From an uncultured bacterium (GTDB taxonomy: Bacteria > Bacteroidota > Bacteroidia > Bacteroidales > Bacteroidaceae): a stretch of 64,000 nt of DNA. Location: assembly GCA_905215555.1 (NCBI GenBank), contig CAJMQU010000002.1, forward strand, positions 186,001 to 250,000. Direction: 5' to 3'. Both the position numbers and the translations under genes were made by a program. The notes under the pieces were generated by a model, which was given only the letters and a program-made list of their open reading frames with translations, did not search any database and had not been told where the DNA came from. Below, piece by piece: positions 35,631-44,383 of this stretch (its first letter is position 1; the number at the start of each line of letters is the position of its first letter).

Positions 35631-36884
35631 ATGTTGAAATCAATTTTAGTGGGTATATCCCTCCTTACCGCCTCCCTGATGTTGGGAAGTTGCGGTGAAA
35701 AGGCAGAAAATGCACAGCAACCTGCCGAGTTTATAACTATTCAAGGACAAGACTTGATAAAGCCCGACGGTACAAAACTCTTTATAATGGGTACTAACCT
35801 GGGCAACTGGCTGAATCCGGAAGGTTATATGTTTAAGTTCAGCAAGACCAACTCGCCCCGTTTCATCAATGAAATGTTCAGCCAGTTGGTAGGTCCTGAC
35901 TTTACCGCTGAATTCTGGAAGGCATTTAAAGACAACTACATCACCCGTGAAGACATACAGTTCATCAAGAATACGGGGGCAAACACTATCCGGCTTCCGT
36001 TCCACTATAAACTCTTCACCGATGAAGACTTTATGGGACTGACTGCCGATCAGGATGGCTTTGCCCGTGTGGACAGCGTGGTGGAATGGTGCCGTGAAGC
36101 AGATCTTTATCTGATTCTCGATATGCATGATGCTCCGGGCGGACAGACGGGTGATAATATCGACGATAGCTACGGATATCCCTGGCTGTTTGAAAGCGAA
36201 ACGAGCCAGCAATTGTATTGCGACATTTGGCGCAAGATTGCCGACCGGTATAAGAATGAGCCGGTTATCCTCGGTTATGAGCTTTTCAATGAACCCATTG
36301 CTCCCTACTTCCCCAATATGGAAGAACTGAACGGCAAGCTGGAGGATGTCTATAAGAAGGGTGTAGCTGCTATCCGTGAGGTGGATAATAACCATATTAT
36401 TCTGTTGGGCGGTTCGCAATGGAATGGTAACTTCAAGCCGTTCAAGGATTCCAAGTTCGACGATAAGATCATGTATACCTGCCACCGTTACGGAGGCGAG
36501 CCAACCAAAGCCGCTATTCAAAGCATCATCAATTTCCGCGACAGTGTGAACCTGCCGATGTATATGGGCGAAATAGGTCATAACACCGATGAATGGCAAG
36601 CAGCTTTCTGCCGTACCATGCGCGAGAATAATATCGGTTATACTTTCTGGCCGTATAAGAAGATGGACGGTTCCAGCTTTGTAGGTATCACTCCACCCGA
36701 AAATTGGGCGAATATCGTCTATTTCTCCGAGGCTCCGCGCACTTCCTACCGGGAAATCCGTGATGCACGTCCCGATCAGATGATGGCACGCAAGGCAATG
36801 ATGGACTTCATCGAGGCTTGCAAGTTGAAAAACTGTGTGGTGCAGGAAGGGTATATCCAGTCGTTGGGAATGGAGAAACGCTGA
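35631..36884 (+). CDS. GH5-type cellulase/beta-glucanase lipoprotein
   Basis: A 417-residue enzyme of the GH5 (cellulase) superfamily. Lipobox LMLGSCGEK follows the signal sequence, so it is a lipoprotein. The barrel shows NTIRLPFHYKLF (about 120-131), the acid/base Glu in GYELFNEPIAP (about 216-226) and the nucleophile Glu in YMGEIGHN (about 302-309). ATG 35631 is preferred; an upstream TTG (35574) lies at the promoter. The -7 box TACCTTTG is at 35555-35562. Downstream, GH3 beta-glucosidase probably finishes the oligosaccharides, so the pair would degrade a beta-glucan. Confidence 0.9.
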   Translation: MLKSILVGISLLTASLMLGSCGEKAENAQQPAEFITIQGQDLIKPDGTKLFIMGTNLGNWLNPEGYMFKFSKTNSPRFINEMFSQLVGPDFTAEFWKAFKDNYITREDIQFIKNTGANTIRLPFHYKLFTDEDFMGLTADQDGFARVDSVVEWCREADLYLILDMHDAPGGQTGDNIDDSYGYPWLFESETSQQLYCDIWRKIADRYKNEPVILGYELFNEPIAPYFPNMEELNGKLEDVYKKGVAAIREVDNNHIILLGGSQWNGNFKPFKDSKFDDKIMYTCHRYGGEPTKAAIQSIINFRDSVNLPMYMGEIGHNTDEWQAAFCRTMRENNIGYTFWPYKKMDGSSFVGITPPENWANIVYFSEAPRTSYREIRDARPDQMMARKAMMDFIEACKLKNCVVQEGYIQSLGMEKR

Positions 36885-36988
36885 TAAGCAATGATAAAAA
36901 AATGACATATACTCTCAAGGGACATTTATCAGGTTATGTCTTTTTTTGGGGGGGTGCTAACGGAATAAAATCATTAATGAATATTTGT

Positions 36989-39211
36989 ATGAAGAAAGTA
37001 TTGTTCGGTTTGGCGTTTGCTGTTGCCATCCCGCTTTTTGCACAGCAGAAACCGGTATATCTGGATGCGGCCAAACCTGTTGAAGAAAGGGTGGAAGATG
37101 CGTTGAAAAGGCTGACTATCGAAGAAAAGGTGGCCATGCTGCATGCGCAAAGTAAATTCAGTAGTCCGGGTGTCCCCCGCTTGGGCATTCCGGAGTTTTG
37201 GATGACGGACGGTCCTCATGGTATTCGCCCCGAAGTTCTTTGGGATGAATGGGATCAGGCAGGATGGACCAACGACTCCTGTGTGGCTTTTCCGGCTTTG
37301 ACCTGTCTGGCCGCTACCTGGAATCCCGATATGTCCATGCTTTATGGAAAAAGCATCGGTGAGGAAGCGCGTTATCGCAACAAGACCGTCCTCTTAGGCC
37401 CCGGAGTCAACATCTACCGTACACCGCTGAACGGACGTAACTTTGAGTACATGGGCGAAGATCCTTATCTGGCTTCCCGCATGGTAGTTCCCTACGTGCA
37501 AGGCGTGCAACAGAATGGCGTAGCTGCCTGTGTGAAGCACTATGCGTTGAACAATCAGGAAATCAACCGTCACACCACCAACGTCATCGTAGACGACCGT
37601 GCCCTTTACGAAATTTACCTGCCTGCTTTCAAAGCAGCCGTTCAGGAAGGTAAGACGTGGTCTATTATGGGTGCTTACAACCTGTATAAAGGCCAGCATG
37701 CCTGCCACAACCAATATCTGCTGAATGATATCCTGAAAGGCGAATGGGGCTTTGATGGTGTAGTCGTTTCCGACTGGGGCGGCACGCACGATACTGACCA
37801 GGCTATTACGAACGGCCTCGATATGGAGTTCGGCAGTTGGACGGATGGGCTTTCCAACGGGCATAGCAATGCTTACGATAATTATTATCTGGCCATGCCT
37901 TATCTCGAACGCATTAAGTCCGGTAAGGTAGGTACGAAAGAACTGGACGACAAGGTGCGCCGCATCCTGCGTCTGGCATTCCGCACTACGATGGATACGA
38001 ACCGTCCTTTAGGTTCCATACTTTCTCCCGAACATTATGAGGCGGCACGCCGCATTGGTGAAGAGGGCATTGTGTTGTTGCAAAACAACGGTGGCGTATT
38101 GCCCATCGACCTGAATAAAGCGAAAAAGATTGCCGTTATCGGTGAGAATGCCGTGAAGATGATGACCGTAGGCGGTGGCAGTTCCTCTTTGAAAGTGCAA
38201 CGTGAACTTTCACCGTTGGATGGCATCCGGAACCGTGTGGGCGATAAGGCTGAAGTGGTTTACGCCCGTGGTTATGTGGGTGATGCGACAGGTGAGTATA
38301 ATGGTGTGGTAACGGGGCAGAACCTGAAGGACGACCGTACGCCCGCAGAATTGATAGCCGAAGCCGTAAAAGTAGCTGCGGATGCTGATTATGTTATCTT
38401 TATTGGCGGACTGAATAAGAGCAACAATCAGGATTGCGAAGATTCTGACCGCAAAGCCCTTGACCTGCCTTATGCACAGGATGATGTCATCTCTGCTTTG
38501 GCAAAAGCCAATAAGAATCTGATTGTTGTGAATGTTTCCGGCAATGCCGTGGCGATGCCCTGGATTGCGGAAGTTCCTTCGGTATTGCAAGCCTGGTTCC
38601 TGGGCTCTGAAGCCGGAAATTCGATTGCCGCCGTATTGATGGGTGATGCCAATCCTTCCGGTAAGCTGCCTTTCACTTTCCCCGCCCGTCTGGAAGATGT
38701 ACCGGCCCACAGCCTTGGCGAGTACTTTGGCGACCGTAGCAAGGAAGTGGTGGATATGAAATATAACGAAGGTATCTTCGTAGGTTATCGTTGGGCCGAT
38801 AAACAAAAGAAGGTGAAGCCCTTATTCCCCTTCGGACACGGACTTTCTTATACGACATTTGCGTATGGCAAACCTGCCGCTGACAAGAAAGTGATGTCTG
38901 CCGATGATCAGATTTCCTTTACCGTAACCGTAAAGAATACGGGTGACCGCGAGGGCCAGGAAGTGGTGCAGTTGTATATCAGCGATAAGAAGTCCAGTCT
39001 GCCCCGTCCCGTTAAGGAGCTGAAAGGCTTCAAGAAAGTGAAACTGGCTCCGGGCGAAGAGAAAGAAGTTACCTTCACCATTGACAAAGAAGCCTTGAGT
39101 TTCTTCGACGACGCCCAACATGCCTGGGTAGCCGAACCGGGTAAGTTTGAAGCCGTCATTGCAGCTTCGGCAGCGGACATCAAAGGCATTGTTCCTTTTG
39201 AATTAAAGTAG
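36989..39211 (+). CDS. GH3 beta-glucosidase
   Basis: A 740-residue periplasmic enzyme with signal peptide MKKVLFGLAFAVAIPLFAQ. The GH3 N-terminal barrel (about 30-360) has the nucleophile Asp in GVVVSDWGGTHD (about 250-261) and KHYALNNQE (about 182-190). The C-terminal sandwich (about 400-600) and fibronectin-III-like domain (about 640-735) follow. ATG 36989 is the start giving a clean signal peptide; ATG 36977 would add MNIC. It lies about 105 nt behind the GH5 stop. Beta-glucosidase activity on glucan oligosaccharides is the likely role, though GH3 also includes xylosidases. Confidence 0.93.
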   Translation: MKKVLFGLAFAVAIPLFAQQKPVYLDAAKPVEERVEDALKRLTIEEKVAMLHAQSKFSSPGVPRLGIPEFWMTDGPHGIRPEVLWDEWDQAGWTNDSCVAFPALTCLAATWNPDMSMLYGKSIGEEARYRNKTVLLGPGVNIYRTPLNGRNFEYMGEDPYLASRMVVPYVQGVQQNGVAACVKHYALNNQEINRHTTNVIVDDRALYEIYLPAFKAAVQEGKTWSIMGAYNLYKGQHACHNQYLLNDILKGEWGFDGVVVSDWGGTHDTDQAITNGLDMEFGSWTDGLSNGHSNAYDNYYLAMPYLERIKSGKVGTKELDDKVRRILRLAFRTTMDTNRPLGSILSPEHYEAARRIGEEGIVLLQNNGGVLPIDLNKAKKIAVIGENAVKMMTVGGGSSSLKVQRELSPLDGIRNRVGDKAEVVYARGYVGDATGEYNGVVTGQNLKDDRTPAELIAEAVKVAADADYVIFIGGLNKSNNQDCEDSDRKALDLPYAQDDVISALAKANKNLIVVNVSGNAVAMPWIAEVPSVLQAWFLGSEAGNSIAAVLMGDANPSGKLPFTFPARLEDVPAHSLGEYFGDRSKEVVDMKYNEGIFVGYRWADKQKKVKPLFPFGHGLSYTTFAYGKPAADKKVMSADDQISFTVTVKNTGDREGQEVVQLYISDKKSSLPRPVKELKGFKKVKLAPGEEKEVTFTIDKEALSFFDDAQHAWVAEPGKFEAVIAASAADIKGIVPFELK

Positions 39212-39227
39212 GAAAAGTACCCCTTAT

Positions 39228-39342
39228 TTGTTCCATTTTGTTTCACTCAATTGGAACAAGATTTTCTTGCCTGAGAAACAAGATTTCCATCGAATAGAAA
39301 CGGCCGTTCCAGTCCTATGGAACGGCCGTTTCTATTCGATGG
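39228..39342. terminator. Hairpin cluster ending the GH3 gene, with a perfect 25-bp palindrome
   Basis: Arms 39287-39311 and 39318-39342 (core GAAACGGCCGTTCC) are perfectly complementary around a 6-nt loop. A smaller stem TTGTTCCA/TGGAACAA (39228-39235, 39252-39259) precedes it. The cluster separates convergent genes. No strong T run follows the large stem, so it may also be a mobile palindrome. Confidence 0.75.
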
Positions 39343-39358
39343 AACAATATACGCCCTT

Positions 39359-39793
39359 TTACCACTCGTATTGTTCTACGTATTCGTCATATACAGGCTC
39401 TTCGTTTATTCCCCATTTGAGGAATATCTGGCGGATACGTTCTTGTTCTCCGGGTTTGATGAGCCGTTCCTTGCGCCAGCAGCGATAATAGGTGGCACGT
39501 TGCAGTTCTGCTATCATTTCGCGTTTGATGCTGACAGCTTGGCTGTGTGGTATCTTGTCCAACAGATAGGTGATGCCGAGTGCGAACCGTTTCTTTTCGT
39601 CCGGCATGAAGTACGGGCAGGCGTCTTTGCAAGAGGCTATAAAGTTCGGATTTACGGTACTGATGGCGGGGTATCTGGCCGGAACATAGGCTGTTACCAT
39701 ATATCTCAGGCATTTGGAAGCTTTTTTGCATTGCTTGTTGAGGCAATGGAGGAAAGTAAGCGGCACCTCGTTGTAGTTGAAGTCGGGACTCAT
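39359..39793 (-). CDS. DUF6078-like Cys-containing small protein
   Basis: A 144-residue cytoplasmic protein that resembles the DUF6078 group seen in Bacteroides; function unknown. The N-terminal third has several cysteines (CLNKQCKKASKCLRY, about 17-31, and CKDACPYF, about 56-63), which could bind a metal or cluster. The C-terminal half is helical and charged (SIKREMIAELQRATYYRCWR). ATG 39793 lies behind a -7 box (CAAAGGTA, 39825-39832). It is a single gene between the glucanase unit and the structured element at 40083. Confidence 0.65.
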   Translation of the reverse strand: MSPDFNYNEVPLTFLHCLNKQCKKASKCLRYMVTAYVPARYPAISTVNPNFIASCKDACPYFMPDEKKRFALGITYLLDKIPHSQAVSIKREMIAELQRATYYRCWRKERLIKPGEQERIRQIFLKWGINEEPVYDEYVEQYEW

Positions 39794-40082
39794 GATTGCA
39801 TTTTGTAAGTTTATAAAGTGCCGACAAAGGTAGTGTTTGTTAGGGTAATAATCGTTCGATACGGAAGAAATAATCGTTTTATCTGCTAAATCTTTCTGTT
39901 TTCGTTTTCTTTCGATATATTTGTACTATAAATAAAATAATCTGCGAATTTGTTTCCCGACAAGAAGCCGATGATTTGCAGTAAAAATGTGATAGTATAA
40001 TAATTAAATGAAATAACAATGTATCGATAAGAATAGATTTTAAAGTATAACATATTGATAAAGAAGCGTTAGCTTCGTTCCT

Positions 40083-40209
40083 GACAATAGAAACTTCGCA
40101 ACTTTTTATTTTCAGTCACAGGAACAAGAAAGCCGGCGCTCACGTAGTGTATCCTACGTGGGCCTTTCTTGTTTGTGACTGTTTGGGTAATGCGAAGACC
40201 TCTATTGTC
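40083..40209 (+). ncRNA. Five-stem nested palindrome (structured RNA or MITE-like element)
   Basis: Nested complementary segments: GACAATAGA (40083-40091) with TCTATTGTC (40201-40209); CTTCGCA (40094) with TGCGAAG (40191); CAGTCACA (40113) with TGTGACTG (40174); ACAAGAAAG (40124) with CTTTCTTGT (40164); and CACGTAG (40141) with CTACGTG (40154) around TGTATC. Together they give one rod of about 127 nt. It lies in the 5' leader (-7 box TATATTTG at 39916-39923) of the HTH gene at 40271. It could be a leader structure or a foldback element. Confidence 0.6.
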
Positions 40210-40270
40210 GGATGAGATTGGTCCACGTCTTTTTTATCTAAACGTCAAAACTAAAAAAGGAGGATACACG

Positions 40271-40600
40271 ATGAAAAATGTCCATATTGGCAGCATTATT
40301 CGCTCAAAGTTGGAAGAAAGCTCTCTCAGTATTGCAGAGTTTGCGGAACGTATCAATCGCACCCGCCCCACTGTATACGACATCTTCAACAGAAAAAGTA
40401 TTGACACAGACTTGCTTGTTAAAATATCCGAGGTCTTGGGTTATAATTTCCTGCAGGAAGTTTATTTGGAAAATACTTCCAAGAAAGAAGGTGTTAGTAT
40501 TCCTTCACGTTACATTGTGGGGGTAGAAGTCAATGAACAGGATTTGGAGGAGTACCTGCACGGAGAATCGTCCATTATATTGAAGATAGTGGACAAGTAG
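40271..40600 (+). CDS. Small XRE-like HTH protein
   Basis: A 109-residue protein with an N-terminal helix-turn-helix (about 5-58: SIAEFAERINRTRPTVYDIF, LLVKISEVLGYNF) and a short C-terminal extension (YIVGVEVNEQDLEEYLHG) that may bind a ligand or form dimers. I do not recognise a narrower family. ATG 40271 is fixed by a perfect Shine-Dalgarno AAGGAGG (40257-40263), 7 nt away, which is unusual for Bacteroides and may reflect transfer or high expression. It has a long structured leader and is followed by a tandem 26-bp repeat. Confidence 0.75.
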   Translation: MKNVHIGSIIRSKLEESSLSIAEFAERINRTRPTVYDIFNRKSIDTDLLVKISEVLGYNFLQEVYLENTSKKEGVSIPSRYIVGVEVNEQDLEEYLHGESSIILKIVDK

Positions 40601-40611
40601 TTTGAAAAAAG

Positions 40612-40711
40612 TGATAGGAATACTCTCATCATCACCAGTCATGCTTGGGGCAGTCAGTGTGTTTAAGTACTCCTATCAGTCAGTGTGTTTAAGTACTCCT
40701 ATCAGTCAATG
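40612..40711. repeat. Tandem 26-bp repeat with alternative hairpin
   Basis: Two identical 26-bp units (40651-40676, 40677-40702) starting CAGTCAGTGTGTTTAAG, plus a partial third. Each contains AGTACTCCTATCA, complementary (one mismatch) to TGATAGGAATACT at 40612-40624, so two alternative hairpins are possible. It lies between the HTH gene and the convergent barrel gene. Confidence 0.75.
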
Positions 40712-40775
40712 TGCTATAGTAGCAATAAGAGGCTATATCTTTTTGAAGATTGTTATATCTTCTTCATCTTCAGCA

Positions 40776-41474
40776 TTAGAAGTTAAATCCTACTGTGATG
40801 GAAGGCATGGCTACTTTGACCTTCTTTGAAATTTCTGTGAAGTCTTTTCCGTAGCTTGCAGCTAAAGTGAATTTGTTGATATTGAAAGCTACGCCAATCT
40901 GCCAACCGGCTTGGAATCTTTTCCAGGCATCTCCCATTTCGTATTCTTCCATATCATCTTTGCTGAACACATCAATACTTTCACTTTCGCTTTCACCCTC
41001 ATATTCGGCTTCCATTTTTATTTTACCAACAGCATTTATCCTGAAATTCAGCCCAATATAAGGGTATATAGAAAATTTCTCATTCACCGTATACTTGTAT
41101 CCGAAGTTGACTGGGATATTGACAGAGAACATATTCAGCTTTACAGAAGCATCCATGTCTTCGTAGTCTTCGAATCCCAAGTCTTCAGTGAGGTCTTTAC
41201 TTGCCCATAACAGATTTGCTCCTACTTCCAGAAAGATAGGAACGTTTTGTGACAGGGCAAACCCTTTAACGTAACCGGCGGAGAATCCTGTCATTCCGAT
41301 ATTGTCTCCCTTGTCAGGTGACAGACTCATGGGGTGATAAGACACGCGTAATCCCTGCCACCCGTTCATGTCACCGTTATAGGAAGAAGAACTATTGGAA
41401 TTGGCAAATTGTGCAGAAACCGTAGCTGCTATTCCTAATAGGCAAACTACCATGAAAAATTTAATTCTGTTCAT
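40776..41474 (-). CDS. Outer membrane beta-barrel protein (porin-family, OMP_b-brl)
   Basis: The 232-residue protein has a signal peptide (MNRIKFFMVVCLLGIAATVSAQ) and alternating hydrophobic strands ending in Gly-Phe-Asn-Phe, as in small outer membrane barrels of the PorT/OMP_b-brl type. Strands such as YKYTVNEKFSIYPYIGLNF and GWQIGVAFNINKFTLAASY are typical. A loop is rich in Glu/Ser (EYEGESESES). It follows the PD40 protein by 20 nt and shares its promoter with the novel operator at 42539-42574. Function beyond envelope location is unknown. Confidence 0.8.
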   Translation of the reverse strand: MNRIKFFMVVCLLGIAATVSAQFANSNSSSSYNGDMNGWQGLRVSYHPMSLSPDKGDNIGMTGFSAGYVKGFALSQNVPIFLEVGANLLWASKDLTEDLGFEDYEDMDASVKLNMFSVNIPVNFGYKYTVNEKFSIYPYIGLNFRINAVGKIKMEAEYEGESESESIDVFSKDDMEEYEMGDAWKRFQAGWQIGVAFNINKFTLAASYGKDFTEISKKVKVAMPSITVGFNF

Positions 41475-41494
41475 AACAAATTATGTTTTAAGGA

Positions 41495-42481
41495 TTAATA
41501 ATTGAAATTCATTCTCCAGATGTTGGCTGTTCCGCTTGCGTCTCCGCGTTGCGAAATGAAGTAGATGTATTTCCCGTCTTTGCTCCATACAGGGCTGAGG
41601 TCATCGGCTGCATGATAGGTCAGTTGTAGAAGGCTTGTACCGTCAGGTTTGGCTGCAAAGATGTTTGTGTTCAGATAATTGAAGTTGTTTCCTGCTATGC
41701 TACTGCTTCCTACGAATAAAATCCATTGTCCGTCCGGGGAAAGTACAGGAGAGGTGAAACTACGCTCACGGTCGGATATGATGCATTCTTCTACACCGGT
41801 TTCTGAATTGATTTTCCAGATTTCACATTTTCCGTCGGTATTGACCCGTGTGCAAAAGAAGGTGTTGGTATTCGAGGTGGGATATGGATTCATCCCATTA
41901 GTATAACTGGATAAGAAATTATTGTTGATATTGTAACTCCAGATGCTGACACTGCTCTTCTCCTGCCGGGTGAAGAATATTTGTTTCATATCGGGAGAAT
42001 AAACGGGTGAATAGTCCTGATTGCCGTTTGTGATTTGCCGGCAGACGTATCCGTCAACGGCACTTGTCTGAAATATCTGGCTGGTCTTTCCCCGGGTCTC
42101 GGAGAAGCAAAGATATTTTCCATCGGGTGAGAAAGAGAAATCCAATACATTCGAGCGATTGGTTCTTTGAATGGAGCTTCCTTGCTTGCCAAGTTCTTTG
42201 ATGAATATATTGGTGATGTTATTCCTGTAAGAGAGGTAAGCAATGTTTTTTCCATCGGGAACGATGTCTATGATACGGTTGGACAACCAATTGATTTTTC
42301 CTGCTGTGCGCTTTACGAGAGGCATGCAGACATAATCATTCGGAGTGGTCACTTGCTGGAATTCCGTACCAGTTTCTTCGGGAACCGATACAATGGAGTA
42401 GTCTACCTTTTGTGCAAGTATCTGACAAAAGGATAATGAAAGTATGGCTAATGCCGTTGTTATTCCTTTGTGTAACATCAT
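41495..42481 (-). CDS. PD40/TolB-like beta-propeller protein
   Basis: The 328-residue exported protein contains five to six PD40 (WD40-like) repeats: IVPDGKNIAYLS, FSFSPDGKYLCFSE, VYSPDMKQIFFTR, VLSPDGQWILFVG and VWSKDGKYIYFIS. This is the TolB-type propeller without the TolB N-terminal domain or a peptidase domain. Signal peptide about 1-23. It is the first gene of a two-gene unit with the barrel protein. The leader is only about 10 nt, behind TACTTTTG (42498-42505), and an operator lies 33 nt further upstream. Probably a periplasmic scaffold or binding protein. Confidence 0.82.
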   Translation of the reverse strand: MMLHKGITTALAILSLSFCQILAQKVDYSIVSVPEETGTEFQQVTTPNDYVCMPLVKRTAGKINWLSNRIIDIVPDGKNIAYLSYRNNITNIFIKELGKQGSSIQRTNRSNVLDFSFSPDGKYLCFSETRGKTSQIFQTSAVDGYVCRQITNGNQDYSPVYSPDMKQIFFTRQEKSSVSIWSYNINNNFLSSYTNGMNPYPTSNTNTFFCTRVNTDGKCEIWKINSETGVEECIISDRERSFTSPVLSPDGQWILFVGSSSIAGNNFNYLNTNIFAAKPDGTSLLQLTYHAADDLSPVWSKDGKYIYFISQRGDASGTANIWRMNFNY

Positions 42482-42497
42482 TGTTTGTTTTTGATGA

Positions 42498-42574
42498 CAA
42501 AAGTAAAACTATCAACTTGTAACGTATGGAGGTCAAGCGTCGGTAGAATTGACAGTGTTGTCGATTCTGCTGAC
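42498..42574 (-). promoter_or_regulatory. Operator-promoter A (PD40 gene)
   Basis: -7 box TACTTTTG (CAAAAGTA, 42498-42505) with no TTTG -33. Exactly 33 nt upstream lies GTCGGTAGAATTGAC (42539-42553, plus-strand reading), repeated imperfectly 21 bp further (GTCGAT at 42560, GAC at 42572-42574). The same layout occurs at 43383 and 44384. Confidence 0.7.
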
Positions 42575-42598
42575 GCTGGATAGCTGATAGTATAATTG

Positions 42599-43357
42599 TT
42601 AGGGGAGTAAGGCCGTGAAAGTAATTCCTGCTTGCGAACCGCTATAGAAAGGCGTTATCAGTGCCATCCCCTTTCCTCTTTTTCGTTTCTGGAAAATCCG
42701 TTGTGTATAGGGAAGCAGCCAGTAGCCGATGCGGGCACTTAAAATTCCTGCTCCTGCTCCTGCGATTACATCATTAAGCCAGTGACGGTCATTGTAGATA
42801 CGTGCGTATCCTATACCAGCGGCAAATGTATAAGCTGCAATGGCGTATATGGGAGACTCTTTGTACTCTTGTCGGATGATTTCTGCTCCCATAAATGCAG
42901 TAGCTGTATGCCCTGAAGGGAATGAATTAGTTGCAGAACCGAAAGGGCGCGGAGCATCTATGGCAAACTTTAGTCCATTGACTATGCCCGCCAGTGCGAG
43001 ATAAGATGTAGCAAGTGCCATGGTGCGTTCTTTATAATTATGTATTGCCTTTGCTCCTAAAGCTGACAAACTATAATTGCAGATAAGAGGCAGGTATTGC
43101 AGGTAATTGTCTGCCGATTGTGTATTTGAGTGGTGGCGCAAGGTGTGTCTTACTTCCCGCTTCACATGTCTCAACCATCCATTTTCCACTCCAATGTACC
43201 CCATGACTAACATCGCTGAAGGTACGATCAGTTGTTTGTACCGGAACTTGTACTCGTTTGTTGGAGGTATATTCGCTTTCAAGGAATCATGCCCTTTTTG
43301 TGCCTTGATTGTCAGTGATGTGAATATGAAAAACAACAGAAATACTTTTCTCATCAT
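42599..43357 (-). CDS. PAP2-family membrane phosphatase
   Basis: A 252-residue phosphatidic-acid-phosphatase type 2 protein. All three catalytic motifs are intact: KFAIDAPRP (motif C1, about 128-136), PSGHTA (C2, about 145-150) and YARIYNDRHWLNDVIAG (C3, about 185-201). A signal sequence and several hydrophobic helices place it in the envelope; it may act on lipid A, undecaprenyl phosphate or phospholipid. ATG 43357 lies about 20 nt downstream of the expected start site of the promoter at 43383-43390, which carries the shared operator. It is separated from the PD40 gene by its own promoter. Confidence 0.88.
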   Translation of the reverse strand: MMRKVFLLFFIFTSLTIKAQKGHDSLKANIPPTNEYKFRYKQLIVPSAMLVMGYIGVENGWLRHVKREVRHTLRHHSNTQSADNYLQYLPLICNYSLSALGAKAIHNYKERTMALATSYLALAGIVNGLKFAIDAPRPFGSATNSFPSGHTATAFMGAEIIRQEYKESPIYAIAAYTFAAGIGYARIYNDRHWLNDVIAGAGAGILSARIGYWLLPYTQRIFQKRKRGKGMALITPFYSGSQAGITFTALLP

Positions 43358-43382
43358 TCATTCAGTTTTTATAATTTGGATG

Positions 43383-43459
43383 CAAAAATATCCCTGCCGG
43401 ATTGCTTGAATACTACTTCATGTGTCGATATAATTGACTATGGCGTAGATAGTTTAGAC
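43383..43459 (-). promoter_or_regulatory. Operator-promoter C (PAP2 gene)
   Basis: -7 box TATTTTTG (CAAAAATA, 43383-43390), 33 nt, then GTCGATATAATTGAC (43424-43438), then a weaker copy at a 21-bp period (GTAGAT at 43445-43450, GAC at 43457-43459). Same geometry as the promoters at 42498 and 44384. Confidence 0.7.
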
Positions 43460-43543
43460 AATAGGAAACGGAGGTTTGCCCGGAAATGGACTCCGAAGGA
43501 AAAGCTTGCCGCATTTCCCGGATTTGTTTTTTCACCGTTCTCA

Positions 43544-44275
43544 TTACACTAAACACGCCACCTTTATCGCAGAAAGAAACGGCACCAGAATGTAATAGTG
43601 TATCTGCGATATGGGTCTGCAGAATTTGATTTGTGATGAAAGCCCTACGGTGAAAGCCTCTTGATGTGTATCTTGCTGGAAAATGAAACTTTGCCAGTTA
43701 ACCCATATATCTGAGTGGAGATATTTAGAATCGTATAGAAGCTGAAAACCGGTTTCAGGATCCGCGGTTAAGTTCAGTTCGGGATTATAAAGTGGTTTTA
43801 TCAGATTGTGATTACTTCCTCCGTACAAGTTTCCCCAGACAAGGTTGAATTTCGATAGTTTCAATTGTGCGCGGAAGTATGGCAAGATATGTGCACCGCG
43901 CTGGTATTGATTGCCTTTCCACTTTGCAATATCCTGATAAGCATAGTTAGGATATTTATAAGCACCGTTATATATCAAAGCATGCAAGCCCAGCTCCAAT
44001 TTGATGTTTTTCAACGGGAGGAATACACCTTTGGGCTCCAGCCGGAATCCGGGTAGGGTATAACCTTTCATTACGGGACCGGAGAATTCATTGTCTTTGA
44101 AGAAGCTGATGTAATCTAACTCTATCGATAGCTCGCCAACCTTATCTGGAGCAATGTTATAGTCAGTCCATATCGCTTGTGCCCTGAAAGTAGAGATGTT
44201 TAGGGTGATTATCATTAAGATGAATAAGAACTTCCGTGTATGGTTCACTTTCTGAGTTACTTGGTTAATAGGCAT
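43544..44275 (-). CDS. Outer-membrane-associated protein, probably C-terminally truncated
   Basis: A 243-residue protein with a signal sequence (about residues 13-33) and beta-strand patterns (LSIELDYISFF, IKLELGLHALIYNG) of an outer membrane protein. I do not recognise the family. The last 30 residues (QIHYYILVPFLSAIKVACLV) do not look like a barrel end, and a different frame continues openly past the stop (about 50 codons, to about 43420). So a frameshift or 3' truncation is likely. Its promoter carries operator B at 44425-44460, which ties it to the PAP2 and PD40 genes. Confidence 0.6.
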   Translation of the reverse strand: MPINQVTQKVNHTRKFLFILMIITLNISTFRAQAIWTDYNIAPDKVGELSIELDYISFFKDNEFSGPVMKGYTLPGFRLEPKGVFLPLKNIKLELGLHALIYNGAYKYPNYAYQDIAKWKGNQYQRGAHILPYFRAQLKLSKFNLVWGNLYGGSNHNLIKPLYNPELNLTADPETGFQLLYDSKYLHSDIWVNWQSFIFQQDTHQEAFTVGLSSQIKFCRPISQIHYYILVPFLSAIKVACLV

Positions 44276-44383
44276 AAAAGGATGATAATCATGACGTATA
44301 GCAGGACTTCAACTAACTTGTAGCATACAATAACTAATCGTTCTCGCTGGTTCATATTCTCTTTTCATTATGTTATTGATGGA

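Noticed and set aside
41495..42481. True TolB of the Tol-Pal system
   Set aside because: Only PD40 repeats are present; the TolB N-terminal domain and tol/pal neighbours are missing.
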